Source: a virus
Length of the DNA: 64,000 bases
Reading direction: 5' to 3' (one strand)
Virus record (IMG/VR): IMGVR_UViG_3300047476_000792
Coordinates: 1-64,000 of that record
Shown: in pieces, positions 32,272 through 40,975 of the stretch
Position numbering within the stretch: the stretch's first letter is position 1
Layout of the letters: each line of letters opens with the position of its first letter
Made by a program: the position numbers and the translations under genes
Notes under the pieces: model-generated
The model's input: only the letters and a program-made list of their open reading frames with translations
Told to the model about the DNA's origin: nothing
The model's database searches: none

Positions 32272-32673
32272 ATGAAAAGTGCAGCAGAAATTCAAGAAGA
32301 ATTTGTAAAAGAATTGGAGATGGATACACAGATGGACTCTACCAATGTGATGGATAAAATGCTATCATCTGCGAATATTAAACAAAAATGGCTTATACGA
32401 AAAATACGAGCACAGAGAAGATTATATGATTTGGTAGCGGTAAAGGACGGATTTGTAAATGATAAACTTAATAATGACAATCCTTTGAAATTGTCAAAGG
32501 CGGTTATGGCAGCAAAAGCAGGAAGCGATCCTACTTATAGAGAGTTACAAAAGGAGATCCAAGATCAAGAACTTCTTGTAGAATATTTAGATGGAACAGT
32601 TAATAAAGTCTTAACTCAGATGAGTTATGAATTTAGAGCGATTGTTGATTTGATGAAGTTGGAACAACTGTAA
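32272..32673 (+). CDS. uvsY: UvsY-like recombination mediator
   Basis: A 133-aa helical protein of the right size for T4 UvsY (137 aa). Residues IKQKWLIRKIRAQRRLYDLV and the C-terminal DQELLVEYLDGTVNKVL read like the UvsY family. UvsY loads UvsX on gp32-covered single-stranded DNA. Sequence similarity alone is modest; position supports it strongly, because in T4 uvsY also lies just upstream of uvsW with small genes between. Confidence 0.72.
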   Translation: MKSAAEIQEEFVKELEMDTQMDSTNVMDKMLSSANIKQKWLIRKIRAQRRLYDLVAVKDGFVNDKLNNDNPLKLSKAVMAAKAGSDPTYRELQKEIQDQELLVEYLDGTVNKVLTQMSYEFRAIVDLMKLEQL

Positions 32674-32674
32674 T

Positions 32675-33247
32675 ATGAGTGGTAGATGTCGGCCTAATAT
32701 AATTTCTCCATCTCCACCGAAAAGGAGATATAGCAACACCAATGATTCGTATTATATAGATGTTGTCAGGAATATGTATAATCACCCACCATCACTAAGT
32801 GCTTGTTATAATACTGAAAATTTGATAGTATCTGGTATATGCGGAGTAGATCAGCTTCTTAATCACTACGAATCTTCTAGTAATTCATCTAATAGATTTA
32901 ATATTTATTACCGTAAATGTGAATATTGTTCCACGATAAACAATATTTCCTATGAAATCGATAATTGTGAATCGTGTGGAGCACAGTTTGGATTGCTCGA
33001 TTTTCTTGATAATGCACGAATAGCGGAATTGTTACAACCTCACTACACCTCACAAGATACTTCATCATATAAAAGACTTGCACTTGAAATAATAGAAAAT
33101 GCATTCAAGAAGCATATTGATTTTCATAAGAATGTTGATGATATTGTTAATTGTTTAATTGGTCTGCCTGAAGAGAAGATTGCTTCTCTTATAGGATATT
33201 TAATAGGTTTTATTAAGCCTGATAAGATGTTCAAAACTAATGAGTGA
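32675..33247 (+). CDS. zinc-ribbon hypothetical protein, 190 aa
   Basis: Contains one zinc ribbon at residues about 87-108 (CEYCSTINN...CESCGAQFG). The N-terminus is Pro/Ser-rich and the C-terminal half helical. It sits between uvsY and uvsW, overlapping uvsW by four bases (GTGA). Possibly linked to recombination or late transcription; not recognised. Confidence 0.65.
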   Translation: MSGRCRPNIISPSPPKRRYSNTNDSYYIDVVRNMYNHPPSLSACYNTENLIVSGICGVDQLLNHYESSSNSSNRFNIYYRKCEYCSTINNISYEIDNCESCGAQFGLLDFLDNARIAELLQPHYTSQDTSSYKRLALEIIENAFKKHIDFHKNVDDIVNCLIGLPEEKIASLIGYLIGFIKPDKMFKTNE

Positions 33248-34671
33248 CTGAAAAGATAAAGGTTGATGTAAAAAATAAGAATAGCACATTACAGTGCTCT
33301 CCAACTATTTTAAAACTTATTAGAGAAAAATTCTCTATAAAAAACCCTAACTATCAATCGCGCAAGTTTGCCGATAGAATATATGCAATAACCCCTTCTG
33401 GCGCATTCCAGACGGGGATTTGGTATGAAATTGAAGGATTTATTCGTGGTTTAAAAATCCCTGTCGAAGTTGAGATATCCGATGAATTCAGGAAACAGTT
33501 TACACCTTCTACTGGCATAACCGAAATATCAAAAATTCCAGGGTTTACTTATTATGATTACCAAGAAGATACTTTAAAAGAGTTTTTAACCACTGGAAGG
33601 GGTATATCTATACTCGCTACAGGGGCAGGAAAATCGGTTTTAATTGGAGGACTGTGTAAAACTTTCCTAGATCATCGACCTGATTATAAAATATTAATCA
33701 GTGTCCCTAATACGTATCTATTAAATCAGTTATATGATTCGTTCATATATGAATTCGGAATTGCCTCTGTTACTAAATGGGGTGATAAAAATGTTCCAGA
33801 TCTTTCCAAGAATATCATCATTGCCAATAATCAGATACTGGTATCTGATATAAAGGCAACACTTTCAATTGTTCAAGATTTTGATGTGGTGGTGGTGGAT
33901 GAGGTTCATCGTATAGGCGATAAAAAAACTCAAATAGGAAAAGTCATACATAATATTCAGACACCGCATAAGTTTGGATTAACGGGAACGCTTCCAGATG
34001 ACATCATGACGATATGGAATGTTCTAGGAAAGATCGGACCTATAGTATATGAGAAAAATTCTTATGATATTCGTAAGAAGGGAGCAATCACTGATATCGA
34101 GGTAAATGTCATCATCTGTAATCACCAAACAAAACCGGTGTTTTCACGAATAACTAACGAACCAACGGAGAAATATAATCAGGAATTAGATTATATTATG
34201 AATCTTTCTTCGCGAAATGAAGTTGTTAAAAAAATAGTTCATAGCCTCTCGGGTAATATACTCGTAATGGTTGATCGTATTGATTACGGCAATACCTTGC
34301 TAGATATTCTTAAAAAAGAAGGAAAGAAAGTGTTCTTCATACAAGGTGACACTCCTATAGAAGAGCGTAATAGAATAACAAATCTCATGGAAAATGAGAC
34401 TGGTATTATCTGTATCGCAATGAGTACCATATTCTCCACAGGTGTATCGGTCAAGAATCTACATTATGCCGTGTTTACATATATAGGAAAATCTACAGTG
34501 AAAATAGTACAATCAATCGGACGAACAGTTCGAAAACACGAAACAAAAAATAAGGCTATTATCTTCGATATAGCCGATAATTTACCATATTCCTTCAAAC
34601 ATCTTAAAGAGAGATTAGGAATATATAAAGATCAAAGAATAGAATATAAAACAACAACAATAAAAATATGA
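33244..34671 (+). CDS. uvsW: UvsW-like SF2 helicase
   Basis: A 475-aa SF2 helicase. YYDYQEDTLKEFL is the Q-like motif, LATGAGKSVLIGG Walker A, VVVDEVHRIG the DExH box, KFGLTGTLPDD motif III, ISTGVSVKNL and QSIGRTVRKHE motifs V and VI. T4 UvsW (about 500 aa) unwinds branched DNA and R-loops and turns off origin replication. Uses GTG as start, overlapping the previous stop. The N-terminal 100 residues match the UvsW accessory domain region by position. Confidence 0.9.
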   Translation: MTEKIKVDVKNKNSTLQCSPTILKLIREKFSIKNPNYQSRKFADRIYAITPSGAFQTGIWYEIEGFIRGLKIPVEVEISDEFRKQFTPSTGITEISKIPGFTYYDYQEDTLKEFLTTGRGISILATGAGKSVLIGGLCKTFLDHRPDYKILISVPNTYLLNQLYDSFIYEFGIASVTKWGDKNVPDLSKNIIIANNQILVSDIKATLSIVQDFDVVVVDEVHRIGDKKTQIGKVIHNIQTPHKFGLTGTLPDDIMTIWNVLGKIGPIVYEKNSYDIRKKGAITDIEVNVIICNHQTKPVFSRITNEPTEKYNQELDYIMNLSSRNEVVKKIVHSLSGNILVMVDRIDYGNTLLDILKKEGKKVFFIQGDTPIEERNRITNLMENETGIICIAMSTIFSTGVSVKNLHYAVFTYIGKSTVKIVQSIGRTVRKHETKNKAIIFDIADNLPYSFKHLKERLGIYKDQRIEYKTTTIKI

Positions 34672-35240
34672 ACAACAATAATTCAACAGAATGTTTCTAT
34701 ATTACAGGAATGTGCCCAGTATCATCGCTAAATTATTCGGATGATAATTGGACGATCACGACATCTGGTAAAAAATATGAATATGATAATCCTATTTCAG
34801 AAGAACCCCCTGAAAAAGAGTTAAGTAAAAGTAAACTTCCACAATCCTTTGATGCACGGGATTGGGTTAATGAATGGCGAGAAACATTAAAAACTGCTCC
34901 TACAATATCCTGGGATAATGATACTATGTTGACATGGTTTAGTAATGCATTAATGGCTGGATTTGATGAAGCTCATAGACGAGAACAAGGCAAAGAAAAA
35001 TATGTTTATATTCTGCGGTCATCACAACATTCTGGAGTTATTGCGACATATTCTGAACTACCTTCGAAAGAGGTGTGTGATAGAGATTATTCTTTATACC
35101 TGGGAAAAGATTTGTCATGTATCGGAGGCTCAGATATACCAATCGCAGGTCAAGGATCAGATTGGAACTGTGTTTTAGAAAAATGGAAATTGGATTCTAC
35201 AAATAGAATACATGAAAATGTGAAGATTGAGTACAAATAA
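34668..35240 (+). CDS. hypothetical protein, 190 aa
   Basis: Not recognised. A soluble protein with a central helix WFSNALMAGFDEAHRREQG and aromatic-rich flanks. It is coupled to uvsW (ATGA) and lies three bases before the gp55 gene. Confidence 0.65.
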   Translation: MNNNNSTECFYITGMCPVSSLNYSDDNWTITTSGKKYEYDNPISEEPPEKELSKSKLPQSFDARDWVNEWRETLKTAPTISWDNDTMLTWFSNALMAGFDEAHRREQGKEKYVYILRSSQHSGVIATYSELPSKEVCDRDYSLYLGKDLSCIGGSDIPIAGQGSDWNCVLEKWKLDSTNRIHENVKIEYK

Positions 35241-35243
35241 TTT

Positions 35244-35978
35244 ATGTGGGACGAAATTGAAGAAGATGGAATAATATTAGATGAGCGTGAGGAACTTGAA
35301 ATAGTTCTTGATGATATTCCTAAAAAACGTACTCGCCGTAAGAAGAATGAAGGTTCTCCTAACGAAGATTATGTTAATAAAGATGAGATGTGGCAGGAGT
35401 TGTACAATTATTACAAATCTTTAGGATCTTCGTATGATTGGGATCTACAAAAGATTAATGATAGACATAGCTTTCCTAAAATATCAGATAGATTAACTAC
35501 TATTATAAATGATATTGCAACAAAAATGGGATATCGTGCTAATTTTTGTAGGTATTCTTGGTTGGATGAGATGATTGGCGATGCGATATTAAAAATGATC
35601 AAAGCTGTTCGAGATTGCTCATTTAAATGTTATACTACAGCAGAAGTTATTGCAGTTGATAATTTCAACAACACTGTGACCTTTTATGATAAAAAGGGAC
35701 AAGTTCAGAATAAACCATTCGAAGATACTGATACTTATTTCAAGGGAGATGATCATAAGGATTATATAAAGTTCAAAGCCAATCCTTTTGGATATTTTTC
35801 ACGAATAACGAGTCATTCTTATCTTAATCGAATAAAGAAAGAGAAGGATGCAGAGAAGACCAAGCGGGCGTTTCAAGAAGAAACGTGGGAACGTCTATAT
35901 TCTAATGAGAATTTTAGAAATGTCCGTAGGCAGAAAATCATTGATTCTGATGAGAATGAGGCTATATTTGATGAATGA
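35244..35978 (+). CDS. 55: late-transcription sigma factor, gp55-like
   Basis: A 244-aa protein matching T4 gp55: KISDRLTTIINDIATKMGYR and FCRYSWLDEMIGDAILKMIK (sigma region 2-like helices), then NPFGYFSRITSHSYLNRIKKEKD. T4 gp55 is 185 aa; here the N-terminal extension is longer and about 50 residues are inserted between the two conserved blocks (around YTTAEVIAVDNF to GDDHKDYIKF). It should guide host RNA polymerase to late promoters of TATAAATA type, fitting the TAAATA elements found before minus-strand genes. Confidence 0.85.
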   Translation: MWDEIEEDGIILDEREELEIVLDDIPKKRTRRKKNEGSPNEDYVNKDEMWQELYNYYKSLGSSYDWDLQKINDRHSFPKISDRLTTIINDIATKMGYRANFCRYSWLDEMIGDAILKMIKAVRDCSFKCYTTAEVIAVDNFNNTVTFYDKKGQVQNKPFEDTDTYFKGDDHKDYIKFKANPFGYFSRITSHSYLNRIKKEKDAEKTKRAFQEETWERLYSNENFRNVRRQKIIDSDENEAIFDE

Positions 35979-36262
35979 GAAAATGGTTAGCAGATGAGAT
36001 ATTCTCTTGGTATTATGGCGATACAAAGCTATGCGAGGAAAGACTGAACGTCTTTACCAGACATCTTCCTTCGTGGTATTTAAGATTCTTAGTGTGGAGT
36101 TTACGAGATATTAGGTTTGATCCTAATTACGGATTTTTATATTATTGGTCCAAGAATGTCAAACAAACGTATCCTGAATTGCTCCCTCATGAAATTGTTG
36201 GGGTTGAACCGCTGAGTGGCCCAGTAGGTATTGTATTTGCCCTTAAATATTATTATGAATAA
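35975..36262 (+). CDS. hypothetical protein, 95 aa
   Basis: Not recognised. Aromatic-rich 95-aa protein (LPSWYLRFLVWSLRDIRF) overlapping gp55 by four bases and gp47 by eight. Sits in the position where T4 has small genes between 55 and 47. Confidence 0.6.
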   Translation: MRKWLADEIFSWYYGDTKLCEERLNVFTRHLPSWYLRFLVWSLRDIRFDPNYGFLYYWSKNVKQTYPELLPHEIVGVEPLSGPVGIVFALKYYYE

Positions 36263-37250
36263 GAAAGTTATGGTCCTTGGCGACCTACACTTAGGCGTTT
36301 CTAAATCTGATGCAAAGTTTTTTGATACTGCATTGAAATATGCAGAATGGGTTAAAAAACTTTGCAATGAACAAGGTATCACTCAAATAATTCATTTAGG
36401 TGATATTTTTCATCATCAGTATGTTCTTTGTGTCGGAACATTAAATGCTGCATATAAATTCTTTGATATTCTTAAAGAATTTGATATTCATATAGTCCTA
36501 GGGAATCACGATGTTCCAACTAAGCACTCTGTGGAAAACCATTCTCTTAAACTTTTATCAGAGTGGCCTAATATAACAGTTCATGATAAAGTTACGACTA
36601 TTGATGATATAACTTTTTGTGGATGGGGGACGAAGCTTGAAGATATTCCTGAGAAGCAAAAGATTATATTTGGACACTTTGATATTAAAGGGTTTGATAT
36701 GAGCGCAAGTAAAGTAGCAGAACATGGATTTACTGCGAGTGAACTGATGGAACGTTGTGAAATGTTGATGTCGGGGCATTATCACAAACCCCAGAGAAGA
36801 TTTTATAAAAATAAATTGCTCACTTATGCAGGTTCTTGTTACCAATTGAATTGGGGAGAATCTGGTGAAGAAAAATATGCCTATGTTTTAGACACCGAAA
36901 CTCTTTCATATGAGGCGATTCCCAATAATATATCCCCAAGATTTGAATATATTAGAAGCGAAAAAGACTACCATAAAATAGCAAATAATTTTGTTGCTAT
37001 CGAAGTTTCTATGGAGGAACATGCAGAAAAGGTGATGCAGATGTTAGCCAATAATGCATTAGATGTCAAGACTATCAATAGAACGACTAAAGTAATAGAA
37101 GTGGGTGATTTGAAAAGTGTCGAAGAATTTAAAGGAGTTAGCATATCAGATATCATACAAGAATATACTGAGTTAATTGAAGATGTTACGGAAGAAGAGA
37201 AAATTTACCTTGCAAAGAAAGCCAATCAACTCTATAATGAGTGTATATGA
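36255..37250 (+). CDS. 47: recombination endonuclease subunit gp47 (SbcD/Mre11-like)
   Basis: A 331-aa Mre11-type phosphoesterase: VLGDLHLG (DxH), HLGDIFHH (GD), VLGNHDVP (GNH), FGHFDI and SGHYHKPQ (GHxH). With gp46 it resects DNA ends for recombination-dependent replication. Start at 36255 because the first beta strand (KKVMVLGDLH) follows at once. Unlike T4, gene 46 is not adjacent but about 15 kb away at 52237. Confidence 0.93.
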   Translation: MNKKVMVLGDLHLGVSKSDAKFFDTALKYAEWVKKLCNEQGITQIIHLGDIFHHQYVLCVGTLNAAYKFFDILKEFDIHIVLGNHDVPTKHSVENHSLKLLSEWPNITVHDKVTTIDDITFCGWGTKLEDIPEKQKIIFGHFDIKGFDMSASKVAEHGFTASELMERCEMLMSGHYHKPQRRFYKNKLLTYAGSCYQLNWGESGEEKYAYVLDTETLSYEAIPNNISPRFEYIRSEKDYHKIANNFVAIEVSMEEHAEKVMQMLANNALDVKTINRTTKVIEVGDLKSVEEFKGVSISDIIQEYTELIEDVTEEEKIYLAKKANQLYNECI

Positions 37251-37564
37251 GTGAAGAGAGGGATTTTTCTAAAGTTACACGATATGATTGGGTTACTAGA
37301 ACTTGGTTCGAAGAAACCTATGAATGTATTGGTGAAGATACTACTGGTAACTATGTCTTATTCAAAGATTATAAAGATCTTCTAGATGCCAAAACGCCTA
37401 AGAGACAAGCATCTTTCTCTGAATTAAAAGATCTAATTAAAAAAGAGATTTTTGAAAAGAAAGATAGTATAAATTATGGGGTAGCTGTTCATAGATATGA
37501 TGAAGCAAGGCAGTTACAAAAAGCACTTTATAAAATTGAACAATTAACAGATGGAACTATATGA
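37247..37564 (+). CDS. hypothetical protein, 105 aa
   Basis: Not recognised. Charged 105-aa protein (begins MSEERDFSKVTRYDW), coupled by four-base overlaps to gp47 upstream and the M23-like gene downstream. Confidence 0.65.
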   Translation: MSEERDFSKVTRYDWVTRTWFEETYECIGEDTTGNYVLFKDYKDLLDAKTPKRQASFSELKDLIKKEIFEKKDSINYGVAVHRYDEARQLQKALYKIEQLTDGTI

Positions 37565-38133
37565 GTCTAGAAGGAAGTATACCAAAAATATATAGATGGT
37601 TTCCTATAAATCTTGAAAAATTTAGAGGATTGCCGATCAACACACATCCAGGTGCATTTGGTGTTGCACGTAAATATAACTTTCATGAAGGGGTTGATCT
37701 TTATGGGAATCCGGGCGATTGGGTATTTGCGATTAGAGATGGCGAAGTAATTTCGAATGCACGGTTTACGGGCGCATCAGAAGGTCATCCTTGGTGGCTA
37801 GAAACCGATGCATTACTCATACGCGATGATGAAGGTTACTATGTGTATGGAGAGCTTAAATCTGATTTAAAAGCCGGAGATAAAGTCACATATGGTCAGA
37901 AAATAGGAGAGCTTACACCTGTATTGACCCCTAATAAATTCCGTCCAGATATTCCGGGACACGGCGTTACCATGCTTCATTTAGAACGATGGGACAATTC
38001 TTACGATCCTAATACCGGTTGGTCCGCATGGCAAACCCGTGAATCCCGTCCTAGTTATTTAAAAGACCCCACTGCTGAACTTGTTCGTATTTTAAACCAT
38101 CGAAAAGTTCCGATCAAATTTTTAACAATGTAA
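37561..38133 (+). CDS. M23-like peptidase fold, catalytic His replaced
   Basis: A 190-aa protein with the LytM/M23 fold pattern: NFHEGVDLYGNPGDWVFAI (HxxxD zinc ligands), DGEVISNA, YYVYGELKSDLKAGDKVTYGQKIG and GVTMLHLERWD. In active M23 enzymes the last segment is HxH; here the first His is Met, while the second, zinc-binding His is kept. The fold should still bind zinc but peptidoglycan cleavage is doubtful. Located in a recombination operon, far from the lysozyme. Confidence 0.72.
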   Translation: MSLEGSIPKIYRWFPINLEKFRGLPINTHPGAFGVARKYNFHEGVDLYGNPGDWVFAIRDGEVISNARFTGASEGHPWWLETDALLIRDDEGYYVYGELKSDLKAGDKVTYGQKIGELTPVLTPNKFRPDIPGHGVTMLHLERWDNSYDPNTGWSAWQTRESRPSYLKDPTAELVRILNHRKVPIKFLTM

Positions 38134-38136
38134 TCT

Positions 38137-38823
38137 ATGAACACAGAACAAATTCCCGTTTTTCAGCCCCCGGAAACCAAAATACCAATCGAGTACAGAT
38201 GGTGGAGTTGGAATGAGACTAATACTAAATGGTGCCAGAGTTGTTGGAAGGCTGATAATATACTTGATGCTATTAAAAAGTTTTATACTCCTAATGCATG
38301 TGAGATATCGCATTATCATTCTAAATTGATAAAGTATGATGGTGAAACATATGAAGATATTCTAACCATTCCGAAAAATGACTTAAAAAGTTATACAGAA
38401 TACCGATTGACGGAGGAATTGACGAGACGAAAAAATATCAGAGATGCGGAAGAATTGAAGAAATTTACTAAAACATGTGATAAATGTAAGACACATAATC
38501 ATCTATCTGAATGGTTTAAATTAAGAACATATACTTTCACAGATGATGTATATACTCAGAACTATACTATAAACGATGATTTTGCTGTAGTATGTCCGAG
38601 TTGCTCCCTTCACCATTGGGCTAAAAAAGAGTATAAATATGACTCCCCTTCTGAAGAAACCCAAAGAGATTTAGATTTATATAAATTCTGTAAGGATTTT
38701 GAAAGGTTTGGTAAATTTAAGCAAGAATATCACAGGCATGATAAGAATGGGTGGGAATTTAAATATACTATTAAAAATGACACGGGTAAAGAAATCCAAG
38801 TAAAAGATCCTTTTAAAAAATGA
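38137..38823 (+). CDS. zinc-binding hypothetical protein, 228 aa
   Basis: Contains a zinc ribbon with long insertion: TCDKCKTHNH (residues about 109-117) and VVCPSCSLHHW (about 151-161). The N-terminal third has several Trp and Cys. Its end overlaps the CoaB-like gene by four bases. Not recognised further. Confidence 0.65.
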   Translation: MNTEQIPVFQPPETKIPIEYRWWSWNETNTKWCQSCWKADNILDAIKKFYTPNACEISHYHSKLIKYDGETYEDILTIPKNDLKSYTEYRLTEELTRRKNIRDAEELKKFTKTCDKCKTHNHLSEWFKLRTYTFTDDVYTQNYTINDDFAVVCPSCSLHHWAKKEYKYDSPSEETQRDLDLYKFCKDFERFGKFKQEYHRHDKNGWEFKYTIKNDTGKEIQVKDPFKK

Positions 38824-39485
38824 AAATATTAATAACAAGTGGCGGAACAGATGTTCCCATAGACAGTGTGAGAAAAATCACCAATATGTCAACTGGACGT
38901 TTTGGTTCAGAAATTGCTGAAGAGTTTGATAAGTTGGACCATGATGTGATTTTTTGGCACAGTAAGGGAAGTTCTATTCCACAAGGATTGCAGACGGCGG
39001 TATACAATGGTCGCATTGATTCTAGTATAATGGCGTACAGAGATTATTATGCATACTTAGATATCATCGGAATCGCTGGAATGACCGCACCTGATATCAT
39101 TATCAGTGCGGCGGCTGTTTCAGATTATATTCTCGATAAAACCGAAGGAAAGATTTCAAGTTCAGAAGATGAGTTGGTTATTCGTCTTAAAAAAGCCAAG
39201 AAGGTTCTACCAGAATTTAGGAAAGTATCGCCAAAGTCCATGGTGGTAGGTTTCAAGTTGTTGGTAAGCCCGACCTATCAAGAAGTATATAACGCCGTTC
39301 AGAAGGTTTTAAATAATGGTTCGGATTATGTTGTTTATAATGATCTGACAGAAATTCGTAATGGAAATTCATCTCGTCTCGTATTTAATAAAAATATGAA
39401 CTTTCGAGAAGTTAAAGATGCAAAAGAACTAGTAGATTATATTATAAATGAGTACACAAATTCAGAAAATAGCAATGGGTTGTAA
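38820..39485 (+). CDS. coaB: phosphopantothenoylcysteine synthetase-like (CoaB)
   Basis: A 221-aa protein matching the CoaB (DFP C-terminal) domain: ILITSGGTDVPIDSVRKITN and STGRFGSEIA (nucleotide site), IIISAAAVSDYI, the KI...LKKAKKVLPEFR substrate segment, MVVGFKLL, and DYVVYNDLTEI. It would join cysteine to 4'-phosphopantothenate using CTP. In bacteria CoaB is usually fused behind CoaC; here the two are separate genes in swapped order with one small gene between. Unusual cargo for a phage. Confidence 0.82.
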   Translation: MKILITSGGTDVPIDSVRKITNMSTGRFGSEIAEEFDKLDHDVIFWHSKGSSIPQGLQTAVYNGRIDSSIMAYRDYYAYLDIIGIAGMTAPDIIISAAAVSDYILDKTEGKISSSEDELVIRLKKAKKVLPEFRKVSPKSMVVGFKLLVSPTYQEVYNAVQKVLNNGSDYVVYNDLTEIRNGNSSRLVFNKNMNFREVKDAKELVDYIINEYTNSENSNGL

Positions 39486-39735
39486 ACCCGATCCATATAA
39501 ATTCACAATTTTAGAGAGATATGTGATAAACACACATACTATAATTTTAGCTCGATATGATGGATGTCTATCTTTTGGAGGTAATAAGCTTATGTTGTGT
39601 AGGGGTATTATTCCGTCTGATATTGAAACCCTTGATCCGCATTTTATAGAGGGACACCATGTTATAGCACGTTTTGAACCCACGCCAGGAGGAATGAGAT
39701 TAGCGCGAATTTGTGCAGCTTGTTTATTATCATGA
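39448..39735 (+). CDS. hypothetical protein, 95 aa
   Basis: Not recognised. Lies between the CoaB and CoaC genes, overlapping CoaB by 38 bases if started at 39448 or 11 bases if started at an in-frame ATG at 39475. Beta-rich with conserved-looking YDGCLSFGGNKLMLCRG and a C-terminal Cys pair. Might be a regulator or partner of the two enzymes. Confidence 0.6.
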   Translation: MSTQIQKIAMGCKPDPYKFTILERYVINTHTIILARYDGCLSFGGNKLMLCRGIIPSDIETLDPHFIEGHHVIARFEPTPGGMRLARICAACLLS

Positions 39736-40292
39736 ATATATTACATGGCCTGACAGGTAGTGTGGCATCTACCATCGTATGTAAATTCCAAAAGCACTAT
39801 GAAGAGGATTCTGTTAAATTTGTATTAACAGAATCCTCTAAAAAGTTCAACCCGCCATATTATATGGTATCGTCCTTTGATCTAAAATTAGAAGGACAAT
39901 TAAGATATGGACAGTTTGATGACGATGATGAATGGGTTATGTATGAAAAAGGGAGTAAGGTTCTTCATATTGAACTAGTAAAATGGGCAGATGTTTTTGT
40001 TATCGCACCATGTTCGGCAAACACTATTGCAAAGATTGCTAATGGTGTTTGTGATAATTTACTGACATGTGTTGCCCGTGCATGGGATTTCGAAAAGAAA
40101 TTCATTATTGCACCTTCGATGAATGTGAAAATGTGGGAGCATCCGATAACTAAGGAACATATAGATAAGATAAAATCTTGGGGAATAACCGTTGTTGATC
40201 CTATTGAAAAGAAATTATTTTGTGGCGATTATGGAATGGGTGCAATGGCGAATATAGAAGATATTGTTAAACAGATTAAAAATGAGGAATAA
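39732..40292 (+). CDS. coaC: phosphopantothenoylcysteine decarboxylase-like flavoprotein (CoaC)
   Basis: A 186-aa HFCD flavoprotein. HGLTGSVAST is the FMN phosphate loop, LHIELVKWAD holds the catalytic His, APCSANTIAKIANGVCDNLLT is the PASANT-type FMN motif, APSMNVKMWEHP the PxMNxxMW motif and CGDYGMGAMA the substrate-clamp Cys motif. All catalytic features are present, so it probably makes 4'-phosphopantetheine from the CoaB product. ATGA overlap with the gene before it. Confidence 0.85.
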   Translation: MNILHGLTGSVASTIVCKFQKHYEEDSVKFVLTESSKKFNPPYYMVSSFDLKLEGQLRYGQFDDDDEWVMYEKGSKVLHIELVKWADVFVIAPCSANTIAKIANGVCDNLLTCVARAWDFEKKFIIAPSMNVKMWEHPITKEHIDKIKSWGITVVDPIEKKLFCGDYGMGAMANIEDIVKQIKNEE

Positions 40293-40578
40293 ACAATTAC
40301 TACAGGAATGGGTAGAAAAATCAGCATCAGCAGATTATAAAAATGCACAAAGATTGCGATTAACTACTAAAAATAGATGGGAAGAAGGAATAGATCACCA
40401 TCCTATATCGGAAAGACTTATGAAATTTCTATGTGATCATGATTTTATAGATTATGATGATTATTTTTGTTGGAAGATAGGCGGTGATGGTGATAATGGC
40501 GAAACCTTAATGTATCAGATGGATGCATTTTTTGAATTGTTAGAGTATGAAAAAGCTATCAACACAGCAAGGTCATAA
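40282..40578 (+). CDS. hypothetical protein, 98 aa
   Basis: Not recognised. Acidic 98-aa protein (begins MRNKQLLQEWVEKSASADYK). Overlaps CoaC by 11 bases and the next gene by 32, so expression is tied to both. Confidence 0.6.
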   Translation: MRNKQLLQEWVEKSASADYKNAQRLRLTTKNRWEEGIDHHPISERLMKFLCDHDFIDYDDYFCWKIGGDGDNGETLMYQMDAFFELLEYEKAINTARS

Positions 40579-40975
40579 AGGTGGACAAGACTACCGTCCA
40601 AACTATTACTGTCCAACATGTCATGCATATAATAGGATTCCCCATGAAAAGGGGTGTGTGGATGTGAAAGTGAGTATATGTGGAACCGCTCGACTCCCCT
40701 CTAAAAATGCAGATAAAAAAGTATGGCAAGATTTCTATGAGAAGTTTGTATTAAAAAACGATATAAAATATATACAGACCTTGAAAAAATCAAAAAAATC
40801 TAAATCATATAGGGAATCTAGTAGGTACGAGATTCTTCAAGAAGATGAAAGATACTTGAAAATGTCTTTGGACGAATTACTTAAAAGAGAAAAATTCTTG
40901 AAAATGACTAAGCAAACTGATAAATTAAAGAAATGTCAGAAATTCTTAACCGCTTTAAAGAGAAAACAGCATTAG
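40547..40975 (+). CDS. zinc-knuckle, lysine-rich protein
   Basis: A 142-aa protein with one CPTC...CVD(V)..C cysteine set near the N-terminus (YYCPTCHAYNRIPHEKGC) and a lysine-rich helical C-terminal half. It overlaps the next glycosyltransferase by 43 bases, more than usual. Possibly nucleic-acid binding. Confidence 0.6.
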   Translation: MKKLSTQQGHKGGQDYRPNYYCPTCHAYNRIPHEKGCVDVKVSICGTARLPSKNADKKVWQDFYEKFVLKNDIKYIQTLKKSKKSKSYRESSRYEILQEDERYLKMSLDELLKREKFLKMTKQTDKLKKCQKFLTALKRKQH

